Shown one piece after another: positions 41,029-50,093 of a stretch of 64,000 bases of DNA. The notes below the pieces were generated by a model. That model had not been told where the DNA came from. It ran no database searches and saw nothing but the letters and a program-made list of their open reading frames with translations. Made by a program: the position numbers and the translations under genes. Positions within the stretch are counted from its first letter, which is position 1. Each line of letters begins with the position of its first letter. Origin of the DNA: Chloroflexota bacterium. Lineage in GTDB: Bacteria > Chloroflexota > Dehalococcoidia > JABGRK01. The stretch covers positions 237,588 to 301,587 of the forward strand of contig JABGRK010000017.1 in the NCBI GenBank assembly GCA_018648325.1. Reading direction: 5' to 3'.

Positions 41029-41741
41029 ATCCCGCCTCCATAGTTGAATCCTGCTTCTATTTCTTCTCTTTTATCTTTAAGCTCATCCTTATAAACCTGT
41101 AGTCCTTGAGCTTTTTCCAGCACTTTTATTCTTGATATAAGCTGTTCCTGCTCCTGCAGCACCAGTTGTATGGCCTCGGATACAGGATCGGGCAGTTCTG
41201 CATGTTTCAGCGCCGAAAGTGGAGCGTGTTTGTCTCTGACTGCGCGTCCCGGTATGCCCACTACTGTTGTATCCGGTGGTACGGAGTGTATAACCACTGA
41301 GTTTGCGCCAACGCGTGCTCCGTCTCCTACAGTTATAGGGCCCAGCAGAATTGCCGCTGTGCCGATAACAACGTTGTTCCCGATAGTGGGATGGCGTTTG
41401 TGTTTTTCTAGGCTGGTTCCTCCCAGAACAACACCTTGATACATAAGTACATCGTCTCCGATTTCAGCGGTTTCTCCTATAAGGACACCCATACCGTGGT
41501 CTATGAAAAACCTTTTGCCAATCTTGGCTCCGGGATGTATTTCAATTCCGGTAATGAACCTTGATATGTGTGAAATAAACCTGGCCAGAAATCTGAACTT
41601 ATGTCGCCACAGGAAGTGAGATACTCTGTGAAAAGCCAATGCCTGCAGGCCGGGATAGCATAGCAGTACTTCCAGCTTGCTTCTAGCAGCCGGGTCTTTG
41701 GCAAATACAGTGCTTATATCCTCTCCTGAAACAATAGCCAT
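41025..41741 (-). CDS. cysE: Serine O-acetyltransferase
   Basis: Makes O-acetylserine for cysteine synthesis. The helical N-terminal part is followed by left-handed beta-helix hexapeptides: [72 protein letters not shown]. 238 residues, the short SAT type. First enzyme gene of island 2, 20 bases after Rrf2; cysK follows in the same operon. Confidence 0.95.
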   Translation of the reverse strand: MAIVSGEDISTVFAKDPAARSKLEVLLCYPGLQALAFHRVSHFLWRHKFRFLARFISHISRFITGIEIHPGAKIGKRFFIDHGMGVLIGETAEIGDDVLMYQGVVLGGTSLEKHKRHPTIGNNVVIGTAAILLGPITVGDGARVGANSVVIHSVPPDTTVVGIPGRAVRDKHAPLSALKHAELPDPVSEAIQLVLQEQEQLISRIKVLEKAQGLQVYKDELKDKREEIEAGFNYGGGI

Positions 41742-41761
41742 AAATATATCCTTTGTTATAC

Positions 41762-42199
41762 CTATATATAATACATTGATTTCTTTTCGTTTAGGGCTTG
41801 TTTTTCTACCAAATCACGAAGCGTTTTTGATGCCAATACGGATGTAATACTATCTTTGAGCTCCTGCCAGACGTCTCGTGTTACACACGAATCTATTCTG
41901 CCGCACGCCGTTGGATCGTCCACACATTCCACCAACCCCAGCGGTCCCTCAAGAGCCTGAAATATTTCGCTCAAGTTTATCTCGCTGGGGTGCTTGGCCA
42001 GTGTAAATCCTCCATGCGCCCCGCGAGTGCTGTTTACAAGACCTGCTGCTTTGAGAGTGAGAACCAGCTGCTCCAGATATCTTTCCGATAGTTGTTGTCT
42101 TTTGGCGATATCTTTCAGAAGGATGTGTCCCTTGCCATAGTGAGTAGCCAGATCTACCATGGCCCTCATCCCATATCTTCCTTTTGTAGAAATCTTCAT
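41762..42199 (-). CDS. Rrf2 family transcriptional regulator (island 2)
   Basis: A 145-residue Rrf2 regulator, [24 protein letters not shown] at the start and [30 protein letters not shown] as HTH and wing. The three-cysteine segment [16 protein letters not shown] has the same spacing as in the island 1 regulator, so an Fe-S or thiol sensor is likely. It heads the cysteine operon and probably represses it, as CymR and IscR do. AGGGATA... the ribosome binding site is weak. Confidence 0.9.
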   Translation of the reverse strand: MKISTKGRYGMRAMVDLATHYGKGHILLKDIAKRQQLSERYLEQLVLTLKAAGLVNSTRGAHGGFTLAKHPSEINLSEIFQALEGPLGLVECVDDPTACGRIDSCVTRDVWQELKDSITSVLASKTLRDLVEKQALNEKKSMYYI

Positions 42200-42234
42200 T
42201 ATTATCCCTTTATCTGGTATGTGATAATGTTAAT

Positions 42235-42252
42235 GATTACTAAGATTACTAA
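42235..42252 (-). promoter_or_regulatory. Candidate Rrf2 operator, island 2
   Basis: A perfect tandem direct repeat of 9 bases, GATTACTAA at 42235-42243 and 42244-42252, reading TTAGTAATC twice on the coding strand. It lies about +15 to +32 from the predicted start at 42267. The same half-site type precedes the island 1 Rrf2 gene. Confidence 0.55.
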
Positions 42253-42273
42253 TACGATGATAATTATGAGGTA

Positions 42274-42302
42274 ATTATGGATATTGATGCTGGCTTTGTC
42301 AA
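42274..42302 (-). promoter_or_regulatory. Promoter of the cysteine operon (island 2)
   Basis: On the minus strand TTGACA (42302-42297) and CATAAT (42279-42274) with a 17-base spacer. It predicts transcription from about 42267, directly before the operator candidate. Confidence 0.6.
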
Positions 42303-42578
42303 TACCCTTGATTGTTGATTGACGATTGGGATTGGATTTGTGACAGAACTGATGAGGATAGGAGCTATTTTTTATTCGCGTAGTGTGTTTTCAATTATGC
42401 ATAAAACAAGAATAGTGTAGAGCGAGAAAGCCCGACAATGTGGTACACATAATCGGATAGAAAATTTTGTAATACTACAATACTTTCTGTATATTAAATA
42501 ATATGTTAATATATTGATTAGGGTTTAATGGATATACTTGAATCAGTGTGATATTGGCGGAAATAGCGAGGTGACCAG
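42303..42578. other. AT-rich gap before the LuxR-type gene
   Basis: No gene is seen. The segment is AT-rich, with several short repeats (AATACTACAATACT near 42470) and probably contains the promoter of the response regulator, though no clear -35/-10 pair could be fixed. A GCGAGGTGA box lies just before the TTG at 42579. Confidence 0.4.
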
Positions 42579-43256
42579 TTGAGCAACGCTGGAGATAAAA
42601 TAAAAGTCTTTCTGGTGGATGACCATGGACTGTTTCGTGATGGCATTCGCTCTTTGCTGAGTTTTCATGAAGATATAGAGGTCATAGGCGAGGCTGTTGA
42701 TGGAATAGAGGCTGTAGATAAGATACCGGCTTTGGCTCCTGATGTGGTGTTGCTGGATATTGCTATGCCAAATATGAATGGCCTTGAGGTTTGCCGCCGC
42801 TTGGTCAAGACTAATCCGAGTGCGAAAACGGTTATAGTATCACAACATACGGATAAAGAATATGTGATAACTGCGGTTAAAATTGGGGCATTTGGGTATG
42901 TGCCCAAAAGGGCGGCTGGCGCAGACCTTATCGCTGCGATACGCACTGTCTATAATGGCGAGTACTTTCTGCATCCTTCTGTTGCCAAGATACTGGTGGG
43001 TGACTACAGAAGTTTGATGGACTCTGATGTGGATGAATATGATAATCTTACTAACAGGGAACGCGAGATACTTCAACTTGTGGCCGAGGGCAATACAGGC
43101 CGTCAGATTGCACATTTGCTCCATATAAGTGAAAAGACAGTAATAGGGCACAGGGCTAATTTAATGCAAAAACTTGATATCCATAATCGTGCCGATTTGA
43201 TAAAGTACGCCATTGGCAAAAGGCTTATTAATATTGAAACGCCAAATGCTTTTTAG
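42579..43256 (+). CDS. NarL/LuxR family response regulator
   Basis: A 225-residue two-domain regulator. The receiver has acidic residues D14/D15 (FLVDDHGLF), the phosphoacceptor D60 (VVLLDIAMPNMNG) and the PKRAAG lysine. The C-terminal LuxR helix-turn-helix spans about 155-215 (LTNREREILQLVAEGNTGRQIAHLLHISEKTV). No histidine kinase is next to it, so the signal is unknown. Translation starts at TTG with GAGGTGA upstream. It might control the ETF genes that follow a 725-base gap. Confidence 0.92.
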   Translation: MSNAGDKIKVFLVDDHGLFRDGIRSLLSFHEDIEVIGEAVDGIEAVDKIPALAPDVVLLDIAMPNMNGLEVCRRLVKTNPSAKTVIVSQHTDKEYVITAVKIGAFGYVPKRAAGADLIAAIRTVYNGEYFLHPSVAKILVGDYRSLMDSDVDEYDNLTNREREILQLVAEGNTGRQIAHLLHISEKTVIGHRANLMQKLDIHNRADLIKYAIGKRLINIETPNAF

Positions 43257-43981
43257 CTTAAAAACCTTTCTATGTTTACCGATCATACTATTTATCCCAA
43301 AATTAGTGTCGATCAAATTTGACTATCTAAGCGTTTAAGATACCTAAACTTCCAAAAGCAGATAGTAATAATTGTCCCTGTCCAAACCCCGCGTAATTTC
43401 GCCTATTGATTGGGTATAAATCCTACTAATTGTTAAGTGTGGCGCCGCTTAGTGCTTTACCGAAAATAACATATACTTAATCAAGATCGTGGTATTAATC
43501 ACGATAGGGCATCTCCTTAAAAAGCGCACCAAATAATTAGCTTTTACGGAATGTGATAAATAGAGGTAGGATAATCCTTTACGCTTCTTCAGGTTATCCT
43601 ACCCTCTCCCCCCATTTTCTCACTGTTATTCATAATACGGCTTATCGTCTTTTTTCTAGATAAAAATACTAAAAACAGACCTTATGTTCTACATTTTGTG
43701 TCAAAAACAGGTATTTTCCCCTATGTTCCGGTGTTGCTTTCCCAACATTATTATTTATATAATGTAAGAGACATTGTCATATCTGTGTATCCGGTGCGTG
43801 AAAGGGATTGGGTAGCATTTGAGGGCTGAAATTATGTCTAGTGATTTTATTATTGCCTCGCGGTTTTTATCCCCGTTTCACTATGCACTTCGAAGAAGAA
43901 TATAAGATAACGGCAGTATTTTTTTGTTTTAGCAGATATGACTTTGTAAATAAATACGTAATTGCTCTATAGGGGACGCAC
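43257..43981. other. 725-base gap with inverted repeats, no gene
   Basis: No frame with coding character on either strand. Two inverted repeats stand out: ATCGTG/CACGAT (43486-43491, 43500-43505), an operator-like palindrome, and a long hairpin GGTAGGATAA/TTATCCTACC (43565-43574, 43594-43603). The second lacks a T-tract. The right end holds the ETF promoter: TATAGG (43968-43973) may be a -10 box, and AGGGG precedes the ATG. A small RNA gene here is possible but not shown. Confidence 0.45.
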
Positions 43982-45895
43982 ATGAACTATATAGTGCTCA
44001 TCAAGCAGGTACCCGATATCAGGCATATACCCAAAGAGGCCTGGGATTGGGAAAAAGGTACTCTCAAAAGGGGCCTACTGGATAATGTATGCAATGAGCT
44101 GGACAAGCAGGCGATGGCTATGGCTCTGAGTATGCGCAAAGACCGCGATGGCAAGATCATTGCACTGACAATGGGGCCGCCATTTGCAACGGAGATATTA
44201 AGATATGCCATGTCGATTGGAATCGATGAGGGTGTTTTAATTACCGACAGGAAGTTTGCGGGTGCAGATACAACCGCTACTGCCTATCCTTTGGCTCAGG
44301 CTATACGTAAGATTCAGAAGGAAATTTTCGCAGGATCAGATGATTTTGTTGTGCTGGCAGGTATGCAGTCTGTGGATGGCGATACCGCGCAGGTGCCGCC
44401 ACAGTTGGCCGAGGAGCTTGGTATTGCAAACATAAGCTATGTAACCACGGTCACTTTTGAAAAAGACAACATGCTGGCTGAAAGAATAACCAGAAGAGGC
44501 GCTGAAACAGTTAGCCCTACAAAAATGCCTTGCCTTTTGACGGTCACGGAGTGGGCTGAGACGCCATTCCCGTCTTTTGCCAGAACAAGATGGGCTGAAA
44601 AAGAAACTACCCGCGAATGGAGTGTCGAGGATATAGAGGCGGATACGACTCGCGTTGGCCTGGGTGGGTCCAGAACAAACGTGGTAAAAATCTTCTCACC
44701 AAAAGAGAGCAGCAACCGGGTTTGTATATTTGAACACGATCTAAATAAAGTCGTGCAAGGACTCAAAGAAACATACAATAAAAAACTAAACGAGATATCC
44801 TCAGAAGCTGTAACTTCAGATTATAAGCTTCCCGAGGGCAAGCAGAGTGACTACAAAGGTGATGTCTGTGTATATGTTGAGCAGGATGATGGGGAGATCC
44901 ATCCGGCCACGTATGAGCTGTTGGGTAAGGCGGCAGAACTGGCGGCAACACTGGGTGAGAAAGTAGGCGCAGTGCTGGTCGGCAGCAATGTCAAAGGCCT
45001 TTCTGATGCCTTGATTTCGTACGGTGCTGACAAGGTATTTGTTATAGACAACCCTTTGCTTGCACATTTCCTTCCTACCAGTTACACAAAGGCAATCTCA
45101 CGCATGGTTGAGCAGCACGAACCGCAGATTATGTTGTTTAGTGCTACTCCGCAGGGAAGAGAGCTTGCCCCCAGAATTGCTTACAAGACGAACTCAGGGC
45201 TTACTGCGGATTGTACTCAGTTGGACATTGTAGACTTTACACGTGGCAAAAAGGAAGCTACTGCCATCTTGAAGCAGACCAGACCAGCTCTGGGCGGAAA
45301 CATAATGGCCAGTATCGTTTCTCAAAACTCTAAGGTACAGATGACCACAGCAAGGCCCGGCGTTTTTGCCGCAATAGAGCCTGACAGTACAAGGAAGGGC
45401 GAGGTCATTGATGTTGTGGTAGAAATAACCGAAGACGATCTGGGGGCCAAAATCGTCACATCCGAATTGCTCCCATCTACATCTGAACTGAGTGATGCTA
45501 CTATTATCGTCGGCGGTGGTAAGGGGCTGAGGACAAAAGAAGGCTTTGATAAGTATATCCATCCGCTGGTTGAAGGCTTTGAACAGTATTTTGGAGAGCA
45601 GGCTATGGCCGGTGCGTCCAGGATGGCTGTTGAATCAGGATTCATAGAACGAACGCATCAGGTTGGGCAGACTGGACAGACTGTTAAGCCAACTATATAT
45701 GTAGCTGTAGGTATTTCAGGTGCGATACAGCATGTTACCGGAATGCAGAGTTCCGATATCATCATCGCCATAAATAGAGACCCCGATGCTGCTATCTTCA
45801 AAGTTGCTGATTTCGGCATAGTGGGGGATCTGGAAGAAGTGGTTCCGGGTTTAATCAAGGCTCTTAAAACGAGTGAGGTACAACAAAATGTCTAA
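43982..45895 (+). CDS. Fused electron transfer flavoprotein, beta-alpha
   Basis: A 637-residue single-chain ETF. Residues 1 to about 255 are EtfB-like (YIVLIKQVPD start, VVLAGMQSVDGDTAQVPPQLAEELG nucleotide region). Residues about 290-637 are EtfA-like, with the FAD domain: VGGGKGLRTKEGFDKYI, HQVGQTGQTVKPTIYVAVGISGAIQH and INRDPDAAIFKVADFGIVGD. The two are normally separate genes, as at 59155-60963. It overlaps the ETF:quinone oxidoreductase gene by 8 bases, so electrons probably go to quinone. AGGGG precedes the ATG. Confidence 0.92.
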   Translation: MNYIVLIKQVPDIRHIPKEAWDWEKGTLKRGLLDNVCNELDKQAMAMALSMRKDRDGKIIALTMGPPFATEILRYAMSIGIDEGVLITDRKFAGADTTATAYPLAQAIRKIQKEIFAGSDDFVVLAGMQSVDGDTAQVPPQLAEELGIANISYVTTVTFEKDNMLAERITRRGAETVSPTKMPCLLTVTEWAETPFPSFARTRWAEKETTREWSVEDIEADTTRVGLGGSRTNVVKIFSPKESSNRVCIFEHDLNKVVQGLKETYNKKLNEISSEAVTSDYKLPEGKQSDYKGDVCVYVEQDDGEIHPATYELLGKAAELAATLGEKVGAVLVGSNVKGLSDALISYGADKVFVIDNPLLAHFLPTSYTKAISRMVEQHEPQIMLFSATPQGRELAPRIAYKTNSGLTADCTQLDIVDFTRGKKEATAILKQTRPALGGNIMASIVSQNSKVQMTTARPGVFAAIEPDSTRKGEVIDVVVEITEDDLGAKIVTSELLPSTSELSDATIIVGGGKGLRTKEGFDKYIHPLVEGFEQYFGEQAMAGASRMAVESGFIERTHQVGQTGQTVKPTIYVAVGISGAIQHVTGMQSSDIIIAINRDPDAAIFKVADFGIVGDLEEVVPGLIKALKTSEVQQNV

Positions 45896-47528
45896 AGCAG
45901 TTGGAAGCGATCTGAATAAAGCAGATATATTGTTTGTAGGTGCCGGGCCGGCGAGTTTGGCCGGAGCTATAAAACTGCAGCAACTGCTAAAGGAAAGTGG
46001 CAGAAGCGAGTCGGTTGTTGTTGTTGAAAAAGGAAACAAAGTAGGAAATCACACTCTATCAGGAGCGATTTTTGACGCAGAGGTTCTTGATGAACTGCTT
46101 CCCGATTGGAAGCAGGATGAGCACCCGTTTATTAAGAAGATGCTGGAAAACGAAGTGCAAAAGGATAGTGTTAAATATTTAACCCATCACTTTGCCGTTA
46201 GTGTCCCCAATTTCATCCTTCCTTCCGACATGAAAAACGAAGGATTATATACTGTTTCCATAAGCGAACTTACTGCCATGCTGGCCGAAAAGGCAACACA
46301 GTTGGGAGTAGAAATATATACTGGCTTTGCTGCCAGGGACATAGTAGAAGAAAATGGCTTTGTAAAAGGCGTTAAGCTGGGAGACAAGGGACTTAATCAA
46401 GAGGGCGAAAAGCAGTCTAATTACGTGGCTGGTGAGGAAATTAAAGCAAACGTTACTGTATTCGGCAATGGTTGTCTTGACCCCGTACTAGATCGATTAA
46501 CGGATAAATTTGAGATGACCAAAGACAAAAATCCCCAGATTTATTCCGTGGGTGTTAAAGAGATCATCAAACTGCCGGAGGAAAACAACTTTGGGTCCAA
46601 CCGGGTGATACACACCATGGGTTTTCCCAATAGACGGTTAACCCCGGACGTCTTTGGTGGTGGGACCATATACAGCATGGGTGGCAATTATGTGGCTGTG
46701 GCCCTGATTATGGGACTTGACTGGAGATATTGCGATCTTAATCCGCAGCAGGAATTACAGGTATACAAATCTCATAAATATGTCAGCAAGCTTATTGAAG
46801 GTGGCGAGGTAGTAGCATACGGGGCCAAAACCATCCCTGAGGGCGGATATTATTCCATGCCTGAGCTGGTAACAAACGGCGCCGTTATTATTGGTGATGC
46901 CGCCGGGCTGGTGAACATCAGGAAAATGAAAGGGCTGCAGTACGCTGTAAAATCGGGTATCGTAGCCGCCGAGGCTATTTTTGCTTCGATACAAAAAGGT
47001 GATTACTCCAAGGAGTCACTTAGTGCATACAAGACTGCACTGGACGACAGCTTTGTAGGCAAGGATATGCGTGGCGCGCGCAACTACAGACAGGTTTTTG
47101 AAAAGGCAAAACGTGTTGGAGTATACTTGGGAGCTCCGCTTACAAAGATACAGCGTCTTCTTCCTTTCAGGTTAAAGACTCATCCCGACTATAAAAGCAT
47201 GAAGAAATCCAAGCTTAAGAGGGACTATAGCGAGGGCGTTGACAGGCTGACCGACGTTAGCTATTCGGGCACATTCCACAGGGAAGAGCAGCCATCACAT
47301 ATTACGTTTGTAAATACCGATGATTGCAGGGAATGTGAAGCTAAGTATGGCCTTAATCCATGTGTTTGCTTCTGTCCGGGCGAGGTATATAAAGTAGAAG
47401 AAGGCAAGATGATGCTTAGCCCATCCAACTGTTTGCATTGCAAAACTTGCAGAGTGAAATGTCCTTATGAAAACATTGTATGGGAAGTTCCTGAGGGCGC
47501 CGACGGGCCTAAGTATAAAGTGATGTAG
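45888..47528 (+). CDS. ETF:quinone oxidoreductase-like flavoprotein with ferredoxin domain
   Basis: A 546-residue FixC-FixX-type protein. The FAD motif is LFVGAGPASLAGAIKL near the N-terminus, with GDAAGLVNIRKMKGLQYAVKSG further on. The C-terminus carries an iron-sulfur domain, CECEA-like cysteines (CRECEAKYGLNPCVCFC) and CLHCKTCRVKCP. It accepts electrons from ETF and reduces membrane quinone. The ATG at 45888 lies inside the ETF gene end; an upstream GTG at 45873 is less likely. Confidence 0.9.
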   Translation: MSKAVGSDLNKADILFVGAGPASLAGAIKLQQLLKESGRSESVVVVEKGNKVGNHTLSGAIFDAEVLDELLPDWKQDEHPFIKKMLENEVQKDSVKYLTHHFAVSVPNFILPSDMKNEGLYTVSISELTAMLAEKATQLGVEIYTGFAARDIVEENGFVKGVKLGDKGLNQEGEKQSNYVAGEEIKANVTVFGNGCLDPVLDRLTDKFEMTKDKNPQIYSVGVKEIIKLPEENNFGSNRVIHTMGFPNRRLTPDVFGGGTIYSMGGNYVAVALIMGLDWRYCDLNPQQELQVYKSHKYVSKLIEGGEVVAYGAKTIPEGGYYSMPELVTNGAVIIGDAAGLVNIRKMKGLQYAVKSGIVAAEAIFASIQKGDYSKESLSAYKTALDDSFVGKDMRGARNYRQVFEKAKRVGVYLGAPLTKIQRLLPFRLKTHPDYKSMKKSKLKRDYSEGVDRLTDVSYSGTFHREEQPSHITFVNTDDCRECEAKYGLNPCVCFCPGEVYKVEEGKMMLSPSNCLHCKTCRVKCPYENIVWEVPEGADGPKYKVM

Positions 47529-47572
47529 CTTTCTATCGGGATGGCTCATCGAAAACTTAATAAAAAACGCAT

Positions 47573-47600
47573 GCCGCCGTTGTAAAAAATAGCGGCTTTG
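47573..47600 (+). terminator. Possible terminator after the ETF operon
   Basis: GCCGC (47573-47577) pairs with GCGGC (47592-47596), followed by TTTGCTTTG. The stem is short and the T-tract interrupted, so the call is weak. It lies between the convergent ETF operon and the membrane-protein gene. Confidence 0.4.
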
Positions 47601-47606
47601 CTTTGT

Positions 47607-48068
47607 CTACTCTGCTGCTGATATTTTAGATTTTACTAGCAGGTATAGTGTATAAAATATCGCCATAATAGCCAGAGTGCTTATTATTCCCGTAATGGCG
47701 TTGGCTATAAATGCACCGTTTGCTATTGCAGTGGCAGCCACGTTTAGTATCAGCTCTGTAAGGCTGAAAAGCAGAACTCCTGTTATGGAATAACGCAGCA
47801 CTTTTTGAATGGAAACACCAAAGATGGTTTTCATGTTTTCAACGCTGGGATCCAGATAGGACAGAGCGTAAAGCAAAAGGGAAACAAAGAGCACCCATTT
47901 AAGTCCGGTAAATAGAAGTGCCATGGTGGACAAAGCCGACTGTCCCGGTTGCACCATTGCCACAAATATTATCAGGCCTGCTGATCCGAGAATCACCTCC
48001 AGGACGGCTATCCAGCGCAGCATTGCTATCAGAGACATTCTGGGTATATCAGGTAAATTGTTTTCCAT
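47607..48068 (-). CDS. Integral membrane protein of unknown function
   Basis: A protein of about 153 residues with four hydrophobic helices (MLRWIAVLEVILGSAGLIIFVAM; ALLFTGLKWVLFVSLLLYAL; YSITGVLLFSLTELILNVAAT; ISTLAIMAIFYTLYLLV). The ATG at 48068 is chosen because GGAGGGG lies 4 bases upstream. It has some look of the YqhA group, but I cannot name the family with confidence. It stands alone. Confidence 0.65.
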   Translation of the reverse strand: MENNLPDIPRMSLIAMLRWIAVLEVILGSAGLIIFVAMVQPGQSALSTMALLFTGLKWVLFVSLLLYALSYLDPSVENMKTIFGVSIQKVLRYSITGVLLFSLTELILNVAATAIANGAFIANAITGIISTLAIMAIFYTLYLLVKSKISAAE

Positions 48069-48166
48069 ATGCCCCTCCATAAAGGTCTCTTTTTGCAGCA
48101 TTATAGCATGTGGCGACAATAGTGGGAAGCTGTACTGCTATGAGCTATATCCGGCAGACTTAAAAG

Positions 48167-48844
48167 CTAAAGTCTGCCAAGATAGCTATTGATATACTCG
48201 TTCACCTTTTCTTTTGGCTGGTAAATGCCGAAGTGTCCTTCACATAAAATGTCGGCCTGAATGTCGATGAGTTTTTGAAGAGACTGCTTTGCCTTTTGTT
48301 TATCAGCGCCGGGCAGGGAATAAGGCCCGTGAATGTCCTGTCCAAATAATATACGTTTACCTATATCTACATATACAGCTATTCCTCCGGCGGTGTGTCC
48401 CGGCACGTGCAGTATATTCAGTTCGTATTCGCCATATTTAAGCATATTATTATTTCCCGTCAGCTCAATATCGACCTGGCATGGCCGGTACTCTATATCA
48501 TAGAACTGAGCCGCTGTACGTATACCTTTCTCAATGCCTTCTGTATCCAGCTCATGCGCTATGATTTGAACTCCGTATTTTTCACGGAATTGCCACAGTG
48601 CGCCAATATGGTCTATGTGACGGTGTGTAGCGATGATAGCCACAAGCTTTTCGGGATTAAAACCGAGCGTTTGAATGTTTTTTATCAGATGATCAAAGCT
48701 GAGGCCTGCTCCTGAGTCTATCAGCACTAGATCGCCGCAATCAATCAGGTATACGGCGCAGTCGGCCGGGTGTGATATATCCGATCCTCCTATCTGAAAC
48801 ACATTGTTATATACGCAAAAAGACTGGTTCATGCTGTCATGCAC
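48167..48844 (-). CDS. MBL-fold metallo-hydrolase
   Basis: A 225-residue metallo-beta-lactamase-fold protein. The metal ligands follow the canonical order: THRHIDHIG (HxHxDH), HVPGHTAGG, GQDIH and a late histidine in CEGHFGIY. Members include glyoxalase II-like thioesterases and other hydrolases, so the substrate cannot be given. A single-gene unit. Confidence 0.88.
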   Translation of the reverse strand: MHDSMNQSFCVYNNVFQIGGSDISHPADCAVYLIDCGDLVLIDSGAGLSFDHLIKNIQTLGFNPEKLVAIIATHRHIDHIGALWQFREKYGVQIIAHELDTEGIEKGIRTAAQFYDIEYRPCQVDIELTGNNNMLKYGEYELNILHVPGHTAGGIAVYVDIGKRILFGQDIHGPYSLPGADKQKAKQSLQKLIDIQADILCEGHFGIYQPKEKVNEYINSYLGRL

Positions 48845-49015
48845 CCTTTATTAGGATTATAGTACAGGCTAATAATGAGGATATTGTCATTCATCTGTGG
48901 TGGTAGTATAAAGTTGTTTACGTTTTTTGGCAATATATGAAACGCTATCCGCAGCGCGCGGATACGCTCAGTTTTTCTTAAGTCGGTTTGAGACTAGCTG
49001 ATCTTTTGTACAAGG

Positions 49016-49045
49016 TTTACAGTATTCTTCCCCATAAATTATAAT
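49016..49045 (+). promoter_or_regulatory. Promoter of the KOW-like gene
   Basis: TTTACA (49016-49021), an 18-base spacer and TATAAT (49040-49045) predict a start near 49052, 46 bases before the ATG. Confidence 0.55.
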
Positions 49046-49097
49046 TGGGTAGATTGGATTGATTACATATTTATTCAGAGTGGAGCGTAGAGATACA

Positions 49098-49289
49098 ATG
49101 GCGACATTTAAACCGGGGCAAAAGGTTAAGGTTGTTGACGGGTGTAGCCCTTATTATGGACGCATAGGCGAGGTGATAAAAGAGGGCGATGGTTATTTCG
49201 GCTGTGGTTATCACGTGGAGTTTATGCGGGATGAGGCTGATTTGTTGGAGTCATGGCTATTTCAGGAGTTTCAGCTTGGGCAAGTCTGA
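49098..49289 (+). CDS. Small SH3/KOW-like protein
   Basis: A 63-residue protein with one compact beta-rich domain, FKPGQKVKVVDGCSPYYGRIGEVIKEGDGYFGCGYHVEF, like KOW or SH3-type barrels. The ATG at 49098 is favoured over 49059, as a TGGAGCGTAGAG box lies just upstream. Function unknown; nucleic acid or protein binding is possible. Confidence 0.65.
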   Translation: MATFKPGQKVKVVDGCSPYYGRIGEVIKEGDGYFGCGYHVEFMRDEADLLESWLFQEFQLGQV

Positions 49290-49338
49290 CTATTTTAAAA
49301 AGTTGCGTTATATATGCAAATATACACACCAATAGAAC

Positions 49339-49374
49339 AAAAAACGCAGCCAGAATTAACAAGCTGCGTTTTTT
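49339..49374. terminator. Bidirectional terminator
   Basis: AAAAAACGCAGC (49339-49350) and GCTGCGTTTTTT (49363-49374) form a perfect 12-bp stem with a 12-base loop and T-tracts in both directions. It lies between the convergent KOW-like gene and the response regulator and can end both. Confidence 0.9.
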
Positions 49375-49400
49375 ATATCTATATTAAGTTTTAATCGAAT

Positions 49401-50084
49401 TTATGCGGGGGTTACGAATCTGTAGCCCTCTTTTTGCTGAGTCAGTATTATCTGTGGCGGATTGTCCTTAAGCCTGTTGCGCAGACGTCGGATATAAGTT
49501 CTTACTACCTCGTTGTTTGCCTGATCTTTACCCCAGACCTTTTGCGAGATATCTTTGTTGCTCAGAGTTTCGTTAGCGGTTTTCATTAGCACATAGAGCA
49601 GTCTGCACTCTGTTGGAGTCAGTTTCAGTACATCGTCGCGCAGATGAACTTCGTTTGTTGTCAGATGCAGGCTGAGAGCACCGGAGGTGATACTGGCTTC
49701 ATCATCATCTCCCTTGTCTGACGATGCCCGTCTCAGCACGGCGTTAACTCTGGCAACAAGGTCGCGAGGCTTGAACGGTTTGACGATGTAATCATCGGCG
49801 CCTATTTCCAGGCCTTTCGCCTGATCGTCGTCCATCCCTCTTACCGTTACTATGATGACCGGGATGTTTGATTCTGTGCGCAACTCTTTAAGTACGTCAA
49901 AGCCGTTCATATCTGGCAGATTAATGTCTAAAATAGCTATATCGTACTTATCGGCTTCCAGAAGTTGCAGGCCTTTGGCCCCTTCGGCGGCTGTTACTAT
50001 GGTTGCTTCCGGCCATCTGAGCTGGAGGCAAAGTGACATGGATTCGGATACGTCGGCACTGTCTTCGATTATTAAAACTTTCAT
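49401..50084 (-). CDS. OmpR/PhoB family response regulator
   Basis: A 227-residue regulator. The receiver has E7/D8 (LIIEDSADV), D53 as phosphoacceptor (IAILDINLPDMNGFDV) and the KPFKPRDLVARV lysine. The C-terminal winged helix (about 130-227) shows LTPTECRLLYVLMKTANETLS and VRTYIRRLRNRLKDNP. It begins 9 bases after its kinase gene, and is the last of the two-gene unit. Confidence 0.94.
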   Translation of the reverse strand: MKVLIIEDSADVSESMSLCLQLRWPEATIVTAAEGAKGLQLLEADKYDIAILDINLPDMNGFDVLKELRTESNIPVIIVTVRGMDDDQAKGLEIGADDYIVKPFKPRDLVARVNAVLRRASSDKGDDDEASITSGALSLHLTTNEVHLRDDVLKLTPTECRLLYVLMKTANETLSNKDISQKVWGKDQANNEVVRTYIRRLRNRLKDNPPQIILTQQKEGYRFVTPA

Positions 50085-50093
50085 CTTTTTCTC

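Noticed and set aside
43486..43505. The ATCGTG/CACGAT palindrome as a proven regulator site
   Set aside because: It has only 6 bp per arm, has no second copy in the window and no regulator can be assigned, so it is listed only within the gap.
44437..44778. A 113-codon minus-strand frame inside the fused ETF gene
   Set aside because: It is antisense to a clearly conserved coding region and has no promoter or ribosome binding site.
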